NCBI RefSeq assembly: GCF_001306415.1
Contig: NZ_LDJX01000009.1
Coordinates: 1-64,000 of the forward strand
Source of the DNA: Croceitalea dokdonensis DOKDO 023
GTDB lineage: Bacteria > Bacteroidota > Bacteroidia > Flavobacteriales > Flavobacteriaceae
Direction: 5' to 3'
Length of the DNA: 64,000 bases
Part shown: piece by piece, positions 41,420-50,758 of the stretch
Position numbering within the stretch: position 1 is the stretch's first letter
How the letters are laid out: each line of letters opens with the position of its first letter
Program-made: the position numbers and the translations under genes
The notes under the pieces: generated by a model
What the model was told of the DNA's origin: nothing
The model's database searches: none
What the model saw: the letters and a program-made list of their open reading frames with translations, nothing else

Positions 41420-42112
41420 TTAAAGCTTCTCTATAATCCGTATGGCCAAATTATAAATCCGCTCAAACTGCTCTTTTAAACCCATGTCACTGTTGTCAAA
41501 CAAAATGGCGTCATCGGCTCTACGTAATGGGGACTCTTCTCTATTTGAGTCTATGTAATCCCTCTTTTGAACATTTTCCAATACTTCTCCATAAGTGATG
41601 TTATCTCCACGCTCTAACAGCTCCCTGTACCTTCTGGTGGCCCTGGCATCCGCTGAGGCGGTCATAAATAGTTTCAGCTCCGCATGGGGGAAGACCACTG
41701 TTCCTATATCACGTCCGTCCATTACAATGCCTTTGGCCTTGCCCATTTCTTGTTGTATGGCCACCAATTTTTCCCTCACTGCCTTTACTGTGGCAACTTG
41801 GCTCACAAATCTGGAAACTTGCATGGTACGGATTTCCGTTTCTACATTTTTCCCGTTCAGCAACATATCTGAGCGACCTGTTTGTTCATTAGGCAGAAAA
41901 CCAAGCTGAATGTCTTTCAACTTTAAGCATAGCTCAGATGCCTTAAATCCATCTTCTGAAATCAACCCATGATGCAGTGCATACAAAGTGACAGCCCGGT
42001 ACATAGCACCCGTATCCACATAAATATAACCTAGGGCAGCTGCCAACTGTTTTGCAATAGTACTTTTACCAGTAGAAGAAAAGCCATCAATGGCAATGGT
42101 AATCTTGTGCAT
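41420..42112 (-). CDS. cmk: (d)CMP kinase
   Basis: A 230-residue nucleotide kinase converting (d)CMP to (d)CDP. The P-loop is DGFSSTGKST, DTGAMYRAVT is the CMP-binding block, MDGRDIGTVVFP the family signature, and RRYREL the lid. The ATG at 42112 (MHKITIAIDG) is chosen. The frame is open to 42163, but residues before this point are not conserved-looking and a -7 element (42117-42124) sits right before this ATG. The mRNA may be leaderless. Confidence 0.93.
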   Translation of the reverse strand: MHKITIAIDGFSSTGKSTIAKQLAAALGYIYVDTGAMYRAVTLYALHHGLISEDGFKASELCLKLKDIQLGFLPNEQTGRSDMLLNGKNVETEIRTMQVSRFVSQVATVKAVREKLVAIQQEMGKAKGIVMDGRDIGTVVFPHAELKLFMTASADARATRRYRELLERGDNITYGEVLENVQKRDYIDSNREESPLRRADDAILFDNSDMGLKEQFERIYNLAIRIIEKL

Positions 42113-42116
42113 AGTC

Positions 42117-42124
42117 CAAAGGTA
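42117..42124 (-). promoter_or_regulatory. -7 element of cmk
   Basis: The minus strand reads TACCTTTG, matching TAnnTTTG, ending 5 bp before the ATG at 42112. The predicted start of transcription coincides with the start codon. Confidence 0.4.
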
Positions 42125-42235
42125 GCTAAATTTGCTTAGCGGTAGTCGCTGGCTTTTCATCAATACGCTTTACGCTAGGACAATTTCCATAACCTTTTCG
42201 CCCAGCAACACAACGTCCAAAATTAAGCTTCAAGG

Positions 42236-44686
42236 CTACAATTTTTTAGCGTTTTTTACTTTTTGTTTTGTGATGGCCAAATCAATAACCTCGCTCATAT
42301 CGCTGACATAATGGAATACAAGGCCTTTTAGATAATCTGCCTTGATTTCCTGAATGTCCTTAAGATTCTCTTTACAAAGGATGATTTCCTTGATTTTGGC
42401 ACGTTTTGCCGCAAGAATTTTTTCCTTGACACCGCCAACTGGAAGCACTTTGCCACGTAAGGTGATTTCCCCTGTCATAGCCACGCTCTTTTTTACCTTT
42501 CTTTGGGTAAAGAGGGATACCAGCGAGGTCAGCATGGTTATCCCTGCACTGGGGCCATCTTTAGGCGTTGCCCCCTCTGGTACATGGATATGTACATTGT
42601 ACTTCTCAAAAACCTCTGGGTTAATGTTGAACAAATCTGCATTGGATTTTATGTACTCCATGGCAATGGTTGCGGACTCTTTCATCACCTTGCCCAAATT
42701 CCCCGTGATATTTAGGCTTCCCTTGCCTTTTGATAATATGGATTCTATAAATAGGATATCACCGCCAACACTGGTCCAGGCCAATCCCGTGACCACCCCC
42801 GCAACATCATTGTTCTCATATTTGTCACGTTCCATTCTTGCAGGTCCAAGGACTTTTTCCACATGGTCATTGGTCACCTTAATGTCATACGACTCCTCCA
42901 TTGCAATATTCTTCGCAGCATAACGTACCATTTTGGCAATCTGCTTTTCCAGTCCACGTACACCGGATTCCCGTGTGTAACCCTCTACTATTTTCTCCAA
43001 TTGGAGTTTTCCAATTTTAAGATCCTTAGCGGTAAGGCCATGCTCTGTTAATTGCTTGGGCAAAAGGTGTTTTTTGGCAATTTCAACCTTTTCCTCTATG
43101 GTATAGCCAGTTACGTTAATAATTTCCATACGGTCCCGAAGCGCAGGTTGTATGGCTCCAAGATTATTGGCCGTGGCTATGAACATGACCTTCGAAAGGT
43201 CATAGCCCATTTCCAGGAAATTATCATAGAACTCACTATTTTGTTCTGGATCCAAAACCTCTAGCATGGCAGAAGAGGGATCACCCTGATGGCTATTGGA
43301 GAGTTTGTCTATTTCATCCAGAATAAAAACAGGGTTAGATGTCCCAGCCTTTTTCAGGCTTTGGATAATTCGCCCAGGCATGGCGCCAATGTAGGTTTTT
43401 CTATGCCCCCTTATTTCGGCCTCATCTCGCAACCCTCCCAATGAAATCCTTACATATTCGCGCCCCAAGGCCTCTGCAACAGATTTGCCCAATGAGGTTT
43501 TACCAACCCCTGGAGGTCCGTACAGACACAAAATGGGGGACTTCATATCATTGCGCAATTTTAGAACTGCCAAATATTCAATAATTCGTCTTTTTACCTC
43601 CTCTAAACCATAATGGTCACGGTCCAAAATGCGCTGTGCCCTTTTTAAATCAAACTTATCCTTGGAAAACAACTCCCATGGCAATTCCAAAAATAGGTCC
43701 AGATAATTACGCTGAATGGAGTATTCTGCCACCTGCGGGTTCATGCGCTGCATTTTGGCCAATTCTTTTTCAAAATGTTCCCTTACTTTTTTGGACCATT
43801 TTTTCTTTTTGGCCTTCACCCGCATTTCATCCACTTCTTCTTCATAGGACAGGCCGCCCAGCTCCTCTTGTATGGTCTTCATTTGCTGGTGAAGAAAATA
43901 CTCCCGTTGCTGCTGGTCCATATCTGAACGAACCTTGGATTGGATATCATTTTTTAGCTCCAACTTTTGGAGTTCTAAATTCATGTATTTTAAAGTGGCC
44001 AAGGCACGTTCCTGCAAATCTGGAACTTCCAATAAATGTTGTTTTTCTGTCATCCCCAAGTTTAGGTTGGATGATACGAAATTGATTAAAAACGAATTGC
44101 TTTGGATATTTTTAATGGCGAAGGTGGCCTCCGTGGGAATATTTGGATTGTCTTTTATGATTTTATAGGCCAACTCTTTGATGCTGTCTATGATGGCCAA
44201 AAATTCTTCATCATCCTTATCAGGTCGTTTTTCCTCTGCCTCCCTTATGGTAGCCGTCATATAGGGTTCCTCTGTGAGTACCTCTGCAACTTCAAATCTT
44301 TTTTTCCCTTGGATAATAACGGTGGTATTCCCATCTGGCATCTGCAATACCCTAAGAATTCTCGCCACGGTTCCCGTGGTATGGATGTCTTTAACACGGG
44401 GATTCTCTATCTCTTCATCCTTTTGGGAGACTACGCCAATGGTCTTATTGCCATTGTTGGCATCCTTTATAAGGTTAATGGATTTATCCCTCCCAGCGGT
44501 AATAGGTATGACCACCCCTGGAAATAAAACCGTATTTCTTAAGGGCAAAATCGGGATGGTCTCCGGTAAGCTTTCCTTGTTCATCTCTTCCTCATCCTCC
44601 GGTGTTAGCAATGGAATCAATTCCGCATCTTCATCAATTCCCTGTAAGGACATATTGTCAATATTTCCAAATTTTAAACTTCCCAT
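42236..44686 (-). CDS. lon: ATP-dependent protease Lon
   Basis: An 816-residue cytosolic AAA+ serine protease. The N-terminal LON domain spans about 40-240 ([16 protein letters not shown]). A coiled region follows to about 350, with a lysine-rich stretch. The ATPase has Walker [11 protein letters not shown] and Walker [11 protein letters not shown]. The protease domain has the catalytic serine in PKDGPSAG and the lysine in [13 protein letters not shown]. Full length for the family. A 7-bp inverted repeat lies 28 bp upstream of the ATG. Confidence 0.97.
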   Translation of the reverse strand: MGSLKFGNIDNMSLQGIDEDAELIPLLTPEDEEEMNKESLPETIPILPLRNTVLFPGVVIPITAGRDKSINLIKDANNGNKTIGVVSQKDEEIENPRVKDIHTTGTVARILRVLQMPDGNTTVIIQGKKRFEVAEVLTEEPYMTATIREAEEKRPDKDDEEFLAIIDSIKELAYKIIKDNPNIPTEATFAIKNIQSNSFLINFVSSNLNLGMTEKQHLLEVPDLQERALATLKYMNLELQKLELKNDIQSKVRSDMDQQQREYFLHQQMKTIQEELGGLSYEEEVDEMRVKAKKKKWSKKVREHFEKELAKMQRMNPQVAEYSIQRNYLDLFLELPWELFSKDKFDLKRAQRILDRDHYGLEEVKRRIIEYLAVLKLRNDMKSPILCLYGPPGVGKTSLGKSVAEALGREYVRISLGGLRDEAEIRGHRKTYIGAMPGRIIQSLKKAGTSNPVFILDEIDKLSNSHQGDPSSAMLEVLDPEQNSEFYDNFLEMGYDLSKVMFIATANNLGAIQPALRDRMEIINVTGYTIEEKVEIAKKHLLPKQLTEHGLTAKDLKIGKLQLEKIVEGYTRESGVRGLEKQIAKMVRYAAKNIAMEESYDIKVTNDHVEKVLGPARMERDKYENNDVAGVVTGLAWTSVGGDILFIESILSKGKGSLNITGNLGKVMKESATIAMEYIKSNADLFNINPEVFEKYNVHIHVPEGATPKDGPSAGITMLTSLVSLFTQRKVKKSVAMTGEITLRGKVLPVGGVKEKILAAKRAKIKEIILCKENLKDIQEIKADYLKGLVFHYVSDMSEVIDLAITKQKVKNAKKL

Positions 44687-44713
44687 ATTTTTATTATTCG
44701 GTCATTCTGTCAT

Positions 44714-44733
44714 TTACGGACACACATCCGTAA
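44714..44733. promoter_or_regulatory. Inverted repeat in the lon upstream region
   Basis: TTACGGA, six bases, TCCGTAA is a perfect dyad 28-47 bp before the lon ATG. It could be an operator or a leader hairpin. No TAnnTTTG element was found next to it. The regulator is unknown. Confidence 0.4.
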
Positions 44734-44910
44734 GAATCAATTTTCACTTTAGCACCCAGTAAAACCGTCTAAACAAGCTAAAACAGCTACACTCTTACCC
44801 TGGTTGCGTTCCCATAGTGCAATAGCTGTGCCACGCCATGGATTAAATAAAAGAAGAAAAGTGTAACAAATTGTAATTTGGGTCATCTATTCCCTAAACC
44901 AAACAACTTT

Positions 44911-45468
44911 TTGAGCCAAAAAAGTGAACATACAGAATCCCTAGTGGAGGCATGCTTACAAGGAAAACCAAGTGCACAATTGGCATTGTACAATCAATAT
45001 TACAAGGCCATGTACAATACTGCATTAAGAATTGTAAAGCATACCGCAGAGGCCGAGGATATTATGCAAGAATCATTTTTAAATGCATTTACAAAACTGC
45101 ACACCTTCAAAGGAGAGGTTTCCTTTGGGGCATGGTTAAAAAAAATAGTCATCAACAACAGCATTTACCACTATAGAAAACAGCAGAAAAACAGTGCAGT
45201 TGCCATTGAAGATGTTGTATACAAGGTCAAGGACAATGACGGAATTGGGCTAGAAGACCATGGTTTTACAGAACTGAAGGCTCAAAAAGTGATGGATACC
45301 ATGAATAGTTTAAAAGACAATTACAGAATTTCTTTGACCTTACATTTAATAGAAGGGTATGATTATGAGGAAATTGGACAAATTATGGATATAAGTTATG
45401 CCAACTGTAGAACGATGATCTCTAGGGCAAAGACGAGTCTAAGAAAAAAATTAATCAACGTATTGTGA
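44911..45468 (+). CDS. ECF-type RNA polymerase sigma factor
   Basis: About 185 residues of sigma-70 ECF type. Region 2 includes YKAMYNTALRIVKHTAEAEDIMQESFLNAF, split here as YKAMYNTALR and EAEDIMQESF. Region 4 contains YDYEEIGQIMDISYANCRTM as the helix-turn-helix. There is no in-frame ATG near the start. TTG at 44911 or TTG at 44878 must be used, and 44911 is preferred because a -7-like TAATTTG lies at about 44873-44880. The TGATG overlap with the next gene, which has a membrane segment, indicates a sigma/anti-sigma pair. Confidence 0.88.
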   Translation: MSQKSEHTESLVEACLQGKPSAQLALYNQYYKAMYNTALRIVKHTAEAEDIMQESFLNAFTKLHTFKGEVSFGAWLKKIVINNSIYHYRKQQKNSAVAIEDVVYKVKDNDGIGLEDHGFTELKAQKVMDTMNSLKDNYRISLTLHLIEGYDYEEIGQIMDISYANCRTMISRAKTSLRKKLINVL

Positions 45469-46031
45469 TGAAGCAAAAGGATACCATAACAACACTTTTT
45501 GAGAGGCTTAAGGGCGAATTTGACCTGGGGCATCCAGCCGATGGCCATCAACAACGCTTCTTAGAAAAGCTGAACAAGTCCGCAGGTACAGTGGCTTTGG
45601 GTAAAAAAAACAAAAGCTGGTGGAAACCGCTTACCGTAGCGGCAAGTATAGTAGTAATGGCCGTTTTGGGCTTTACATTTATAGCTATACCTACCAACCG
45701 CGAGCAACGTATGGTAGATATATCACCTGAAGCTTCAAAAACACAGTTTTATTTTGCGGGCCTTATTGAGGAACAAGTACAATTGTTGAAGAATGAAAAG
45801 TCTCCAGAAACTGAAAAATTGGTGCTCGATGCGCTCAACCAATTAGGACAATTAAAAAAGGATTATGAAAAGTTAGAAAAAGATTTGATTGGCGGTGGAG
45901 ACAGTAAACTTATTCTAAATGCCATGATCATCAATTACCAAACAAGAATTGATCTTTTACAGGAGGTGTTGCAAACCATAGACAGAATAAAAAATTATAA
46001 AAAGAAAAACAATGAGAATGATATTATCTAA
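45468..46031 (+). CDS. Membrane anti-sigma factor candidate
   Basis: A 187-residue protein. The cytosolic N-terminus (about 1-48) has the short FERLKGEFD...GHQQRFLEKL pattern. One membrane segment lies at about 52-72 (LTVAASIVVMAVLGFTFIA). The periplasmic part is helical and coiled-coil-like (EKSPETEKLVLDALNQLGQL). It lacks a zinc HxxxCxxC motif. ATG 45468 overlaps the sigma stop by one base, so coupling is strong. Its 3' end overlaps the next gene by 20 bp. Anti-sigma function is inferred from position and topology. Confidence 0.75.
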   Translation: MKQKDTITTLFERLKGEFDLGHPADGHQQRFLEKLNKSAGTVALGKKNKSWWKPLTVAASIVVMAVLGFTFIAIPTNREQRMVDISPEASKTQFYFAGLIEEQVQLLKNEKSPETEKLVLDALNQLGQLKKDYEKLEKDLIGGGDSKLILNAMIINYQTRIDLLQEVLQTIDRIKNYKKKNNENDII

Positions 46032-47112
46032 AAGCATTACCCTATGCCTCACTTTAATGACCATGGTGGCTTCTGCCATGCCCAATGAAGGAGAATTTAA
46101 AGGAAAACATACCAAAGAGAAAACAATTAAGAAGGAATTTAACAGCTCCGCGACAGGACTGTTGAAAGTAAAAAACAGTTATGGTAATTTGAACATCACC
46201 TCTTGGAACCAAGATAAAATATCCATAGAAGTACATATTAAAGCAAACGGAAACAATGAAGACAAGGTAATTGATCGCCTATCCGAAATTGATGTAGATT
46301 TTGAGAATAGCGCCACTATGGTCTCGGCCATAACCAGATTTGGGCAACGCAACAGAAGTTGGAACTGGGGATGGGGCAAAAACAACAATGTAAACGTCCA
46401 AGTAAACTATACCATTAAACTACCTATAAAAGGCAGTGTAGATTTAAGTAATGATTATGGCAGTATTTTTTTGGACCGAATAGACGGACACGCCAAAATA
46501 AGTTGTGACTATGGAAAAATGGATATTGGAGAGCTTCGCGGACGTAACAATGAACTGCGTTTTGACTATACTTCGCGCTCTACATTTGACTATATTGAAA
46601 GTGCCAGCATCATAGCAGACTATTCCAGTTTCACCATAGAAAAATCAGGAGACCTAAAAGTAACTGCAGATTATAGCAATGGAACAGTTAAGGAAATGGC
46701 AGACCTCAGCTTTACATCGGATTACGGGTCCATGACCATTGAAAGTGTCCAAAACGTATCTGGCAATGGGGACTATTTTGGTCTAAAATTGGGAAAGGTT
46801 TATGGCGATATAAGCCTTACGGCGGATTATGGTTCCATAAAAATTGCTGAGCTTACGGAACAGGCGGGTGATGTAAGCATAAGATCAGATTACACGGGCA
46901 TCCGGATTGGTTACCAAAGCAACCACAATTTTGATTTCGAAATTACAACGGAATATGCCGGGGTAAAAGGAAAAGAAGAGTTTACAGTTAATATCAGTAA
47001 AGAAAAGTCAGGAGATAAGTACTACAAAGGATTCTACGGGAAAGAGGGTTCTGGAAACAGCATTACCATTACAAGCGAGTACGGCGGAATTACATTTGAA
47101 CGCGTTGAATAG
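46012..47112 (+). CDS. Exported beta-helix protein with DYG repeats (DUF4097-like)
   Basis: A 366-residue exported protein. Residues 1-22 are a signal peptide ending SAMP. The mature part (from about 40) begins LLKVKNSYGNLNITSW, typical of DUF4097-like right-handed beta-helices. A motif of acidic residue-Tyr-small residue (NDYGSI, CDYGKM, ADYSSF, SDYGSM, ADYGSI, TEYAGV, SEYGGI and others) recurs about twelve times at roughly 20-residue steps. It is cotranscribed with the sigma factor pair and the GIN-domain protein, and is a likely target or signal of the envelope response. Confidence 0.85.
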   Translation: MRMILSKSITLCLTLMTMVASAMPNEGEFKGKHTKEKTIKKEFNSSATGLLKVKNSYGNLNITSWNQDKISIEVHIKANGNNEDKVIDRLSEIDVDFENSATMVSAITRFGQRNRSWNWGWGKNNNVNVQVNYTIKLPIKGSVDLSNDYGSIFLDRIDGHAKISCDYGKMDIGELRGRNNELRFDYTSRSTFDYIESASIIADYSSFTIEKSGDLKVTADYSNGTVKEMADLSFTSDYGSMTIESVQNVSGNGDYFGLKLGKVYGDISLTADYGSIKIAELTEQAGDVSIRSDYTGIRIGYQSNHNFDFEITTEYAGVKGKEEFTVNISKEKSGDKYYKGFYGKEGSGNSITITSEYGGITFERVE

Positions 47113-47191
47113 TAATGCATGTCCGCCTGAAACGCAAAACTACACCCATGCTTTCTATTGCAAATTAATAATAAACTTTAATCTAAAAAAA

Positions 47192-47926
47192 ATGAACATT
47201 ATGAGAACAAAACTAACGATTACGATAGCCCTCTTATTTTTGGTAGCTACCAATGCACAATGGGGCAAGCGTATTAAAGGAAATGGCAAAACGGTTACCA
47301 TAGAACGTACCGTGGGGGAATATGATGCTATAGCTGTCTCCGGATGGTTTGATGTTGAATTGGTTTCTGGACCAGAGGGCGACATTAGCATCAAAGGGGA
47401 AGAAAACTTGCTGGAATATATTAAAACCGAAGTAAAAGATGGCAAATTGACCATTAAAACCTCCAAGGGTGTAAATTTGAAGCCCTCCAATTGGAATTCA
47501 GGAATTTACGTGACCGTACCCATTGAATCTGTGCGTATGGTTTCCCTCTCTGGCTCTGGTGATGTGACCACCAATACCGTTATTAAAGCAAACAATTTTG
47601 AAACCAGTATTTCTGGCTCTGGGGATATATCCCTAGCCATTGAGGCCACTAATGTAGCGGCGTCCCTATCTGGCTCAGGTGACATTAATCTTTCAGGCAC
47701 AGCAGTTAATTTTGACGTATCTGTCTCTGGTTCTGGCGACATCAATGCCTATGCATTGGAAGCGGAAAATGTAAACGCCCAGGTTTCTGGCTCCGCCGAT
47801 ATTAAGGTAACGGCCAAAGACATGCTTAAGGCGCGGGTTTCCGGTTCTGGGGATATCACCTATAAAGGCTCCCCAAGAAAAGTAGATTCCAAAACCGCAG
47901 GATCTGGGGATATAGAGGCCTATTAA
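47192..47926 (+). CDS. Head GIN domain protein (DUF2807)
   Basis: A 244-residue exported protein. The signal peptide is at 1-22 (MNIMRTKLTITIALLFL). The GIN domain opens GEYDAIAVSGWFDVELVSG. The second half is a ladder of seven SGSGD(I/V)-type turns at about 20-residue steps. The ATG at 47192 is preferred over the open frame from 47096 because of the signal peptide and the A-rich leader. Such proteins follow ECF sigma genes in many flavobacteria. The function is unknown; a surface beta-solenoid is expected. Confidence 0.88.
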   Translation: MNIMRTKLTITIALLFLVATNAQWGKRIKGNGKTVTIERTVGEYDAIAVSGWFDVELVSGPEGDISIKGEENLLEYIKTEVKDGKLTIKTSKGVNLKPSNWNSGIYVTVPIESVRMVSLSGSGDVTTNTVIKANNFETSISGSGDISLAIEATNVAASLSGSGDINLSGTAVNFDVSVSGSGDINAYALEAENVNAQVSGSADIKVTAKDMLKARVSGSGDITYKGSPRKVDSKTAGSGDIEAY

Positions 47927-47944
47927 AAATGATGCCTATTCCAA

Positions 47945-47977
47945 TAAAAAACAGCTCCTAGTTGGAGCTGTTTTTTA
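47945..47977. terminator. Bidirectional terminator between convergent genes
   Basis: ACAGCTCC / GGAGCTGT with a 5-base loop, A6 on one side and T6 on the other. It can end both the ECF operon (+) and the galactose oxidase gene (-). Confidence 0.88.
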
Positions 47978-50602
47978 TTATTCCAAAATCAAGGATGCTG
48001 TGTGCACCTTACCATCCATCGTTTCTATATGCACACTATATAAACCAGAACTAAGATGTTGGGCGTCCACGGTGTGCAGCGTGCCATGGGATTTACCAAT
48101 GTCTTCCTGATATACTTTACTGCCCACAGCATTAAATATATTCAAGCTAAATTTTTGATTGGAAAGTGGTTCTAAATAAATTTCAAATATACCGTTACTT
48201 GGGTTTGGCAATATGGTTATGGCGTCGCTAGGCAATGGAATGCCATTTTCCATAAGTTTAGCTTGCAGGCCAATACCTTGAACGTTGATATCCAGTTCTT
48301 GCTCACATCCTTCGGCATCTACATACCTATAGGTACCCTTCTTCTCCGGAGTTACGGTTCCTAAAAAGTAGCCATCTACGGAGTTCCCTGCCAATGCTGT
48401 TCCATTAGGACCACTAATGGAGTAATTGGTGGGTGGCCAAATGGCAAGCCACATCACATCTCCCGTTTCCACGGTAACTGGTTCCTTGCCCAAAAACCAC
48501 TCTCCGTTTATACTGTAAGAGGGTAGGGAACCACAGGCATCCCCCTGAACGGTAATCTGTAGGGTACGGGTACAAGTATTACCAATACTAAAAGTGTATA
48601 AACCAGATTGTTTGGGAGTTACAAATCCCAGCGTGTAACCATTTTGGGAGTTTCCAGGAACCAGACCATTTGGACCCGTAACGGAAAACGCATCAGGAAC
48701 TGGAAACATACTCATCCAAATCTCATCCCCTGCATTAACGGTAATCCCTTCTGCCCCAAAACTCCATATCCCATTGACGGAGTAGGTATGGAAATTTGAA
48801 CATTCCCCGCTAGGCTCCACGTTAATTTCCAATGTTTGTACGCAACCGTCACCCGTTCTATAGGTGTACAATCCGGCTTCATCCAAGGAAATTTCCCCAA
48901 GGGTATAGCCTATTTCGGAGTTTCCCTGAACCAATGTACCATCTGGGGCAATAACCTCATAAAATGAAGGGAGCGGAAACATGCTCATCCACATCACGTC
49001 TCCTTCGTTGACCGTAATTTCATCGGCACCTGACTCCCAATTTCCGTTAATGGAATAGTCATGAACAAATGCACAATTTACTTTTTCTTTGACCTGAACG
49101 GACTCTGCTACACTTGGAACCCCATTGGCATCCATAGCAAACAACATATAATACCCTGGCGGCATAATTTCCGCTTTTGGAATATTTAATTGATATTCAC
49201 CATCCACTACAGTAAAAGGTACAGGAATACGGCGTTGCTCGTTGTTGGTGCTATGCGTGGCGGAGGACATCCGCACAAAGGAAAAGGCCTCCACATTATT
49301 GGAAGCGTTTACGGTAAAACGCTCTTCATAAAAGGCTACCTCAGGTGCAAGCAATTCTGGGCGTTGGGCTAAACTGCCATTAGCATCAAATAAGTAAGGA
49401 GGACTGTATATCTCAGCATTTAAGTGATTATCGCAACTTCCACATAGTCCACCACCACCAACAAAAACCCTGGCATCGTTCATTAAAATGGCAACGCTAT
49501 GATAGGTTCTGGGGACCTGCATGCCTGCCACCGTCCTCCATTGGTTGGTTTCAGGATCAAATAATTCCGCATTTAACCTTGCGCCAACATCTGTAAATAC
49601 CCTAGCCCTATCCAAACCTCCAGTGACCAAGACCGTTCCGTCCGGTAGCACGGTGCTATTGTGCATGGTGCGGGAAAATGTTAAATTATTGGCTGTTTTG
49701 GTCACCTTTAAATCGGTTTCACTGGTAATGTCAATGACATAGGAACTCGCTTTTGCTGCATCGCCAGAGGCATAGGATCGTGCTCCCCCAACTGTCAACA
49801 ATTTTCCCGTATCAAACATGACCGATGTCCCTTTCATGGAATAATCATCATCACCCCTTTTTCCAGCACTGGTCCATGATCCGTTACCCGTAGTGTCCAA
49901 CCAATGCATCTCCTCACTGGGCCCGGCATGAAATACCTTCCCGTTGGGGGCTGTCCAAAGCCAAGCATGATTGTCCAATCTGTATACCCCTCGGTTTTCC
50001 AGCCTGGCATCGTTCTGGTTCCATAAAATATCGCTTCTTATCCCTGGGAGAATGGTCCAACCATTTTCTGGGGTCCAATACTCCGCTACCTTTTCCCCGT
50101 TTGGTCCAAGACCGCCGCTCCATGAACCCCCAAAAGTTAGGGCTGCGCCGTTGGCCAAAGTGACGTTAGCTTGGTAACCGCGACCAATGTTCATATTGGC
50201 CTCTGGAAGCCAAGTATCGTTTCGGTAATCATAAATAGTGGTTTTAGGATTGGAAGATCCACCACTGACCAGTAGCCTGCCATCTGGTAAATTGTTAATT
50301 CCAGGACAGAACATATCATGTGTGGTGTTGGTCTGCTGCAATCCAAGGGGAGTCCCCTGGGCACCCATAAAGGGATTGAACAGTTCGTAATACGTAAAAC
50401 CATCCGCCCCACCAAAATTATCCCTAAACTTAGATGACCATACGATTAAATTACCATCCGGAAGATTGGCTACGGAAACCGGTACAAGGTTAAAAGGTAT
50501 GGGATCACTCCAAGACCCTATTTCATTAGCGGATTGGGAATTTGAACTAAAATGGCTAAAAAAGACGGCCGTTAATGTAAAAATAAAAGGGTGAATTTTC
50601 AT
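47978..50602 (-). CDS. Galactose-oxidase-type copper radical oxidase with T9SS sorting domain
   Basis: An 874-residue exported protein. The signal peptide is at 1-23. A seven-blade kelch-type propeller spans about 30-415, and the early-set domain (DUF1929) about 415-515. The galactose oxidase active site is complete: C99 (DMFCPG), Y143 (RGYQ), W161 (GGSWSGG), R311, Y367-H368 (RTYHS) and H450 (ATHSTN). The C-Y-W spacing (44, 18) equals the fungal enzyme (C228, Y272, W290), so a Cys-Tyr cofactor and copper site are expected, oxidising a primary alcohol to aldehyde with H2O2. Three Ig-like repeats of about 85 residues follow (about 525-790), then a T9SS tail (ITILPNPSNGIFEIY...). The ATG at 50602 is chosen for its signal peptide. 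The frame is open to 50638. Confidence 0.93.
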   Translation of the reverse strand: MKIHPFIFTLTAVFFSHFSSNSQSANEIGSWSDPIPFNLVPVSVANLPDGNLIVWSSKFRDNFGGADGFTYYELFNPFMGAQGTPLGLQQTNTTHDMFCPGINNLPDGRLLVSGGSSNPKTTIYDYRNDTWLPEANMNIGRGYQANVTLANGAALTFGGSWSGGLGPNGEKVAEYWTPENGWTILPGIRSDILWNQNDARLENRGVYRLDNHAWLWTAPNGKVFHAGPSEEMHWLDTTGNGSWTSAGKRGDDDYSMKGTSVMFDTGKLLTVGGARSYASGDAAKASSYVIDITSETDLKVTKTANNLTFSRTMHNSTVLPDGTVLVTGGLDRARVFTDVGARLNAELFDPETNQWRTVAGMQVPRTYHSVAILMNDARVFVGGGGLCGSCDNHLNAEIYSPPYLFDANGSLAQRPELLAPEVAFYEERFTVNASNNVEAFSFVRMSSATHSTNNEQRRIPVPFTVVDGEYQLNIPKAEIMPPGYYMLFAMDANGVPSVAESVQVKEKVNCAFVHDYSINGNWESGADEITVNEGDVMWMSMFPLPSFYEVIAPDGTLVQGNSEIGYTLGEISLDEAGLYTYRTGDGCVQTLEINVEPSGECSNFHTYSVNGIWSFGAEGITVNAGDEIWMSMFPVPDAFSVTGPNGLVPGNSQNGYTLGFVTPKQSGLYTFSIGNTCTRTLQITVQGDACGSLPSYSINGEWFLGKEPVTVETGDVMWLAIWPPTNYSISGPNGTALAGNSVDGYFLGTVTPEKKGTYRYVDAEGCEQELDINVQGIGLQAKLMENGIPLPSDAITILPNPSNGIFEIYLEPLSNQKFSLNIFNAVGSKVYQEDIGKSHGTLHTVDAQHLSSGLYSVHIETMDGKVHTASLILE

Positions 50603-50696
50603 CGTATTCTCTAGTGTTAGCTTCCACAAAGAAAACACCTCAGCAGTTTTAACCGCTTAATGTCGATGAAGTGAACACAATAACCGACCAAGCTAT

Positions 50697-50727
50697 CAAA
50701 CGTAATATAAAGATGAATGGGATACAA
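50697..50727 (-). promoter_or_regulatory. Promoter of the galactose oxidase gene
   Basis: The minus strand reads TTG, 20 bases, TACGTTTG, a full Bacteroidota promoter match, about 95 bp before the ATG at 50602. Confidence 0.6.
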
Positions 50728-50758
50728 GCAATGATATACAAGCCATGAAAGGAACAAC

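Noticed and set aside
46679-47926. CRISPR-like or tandem DNA repeats suggested by the recurring motifs
   Set aside because: The repetition is at protein level (beta-helix turns) with varied DNA sequence. There are no identical repeats with unique spacers.
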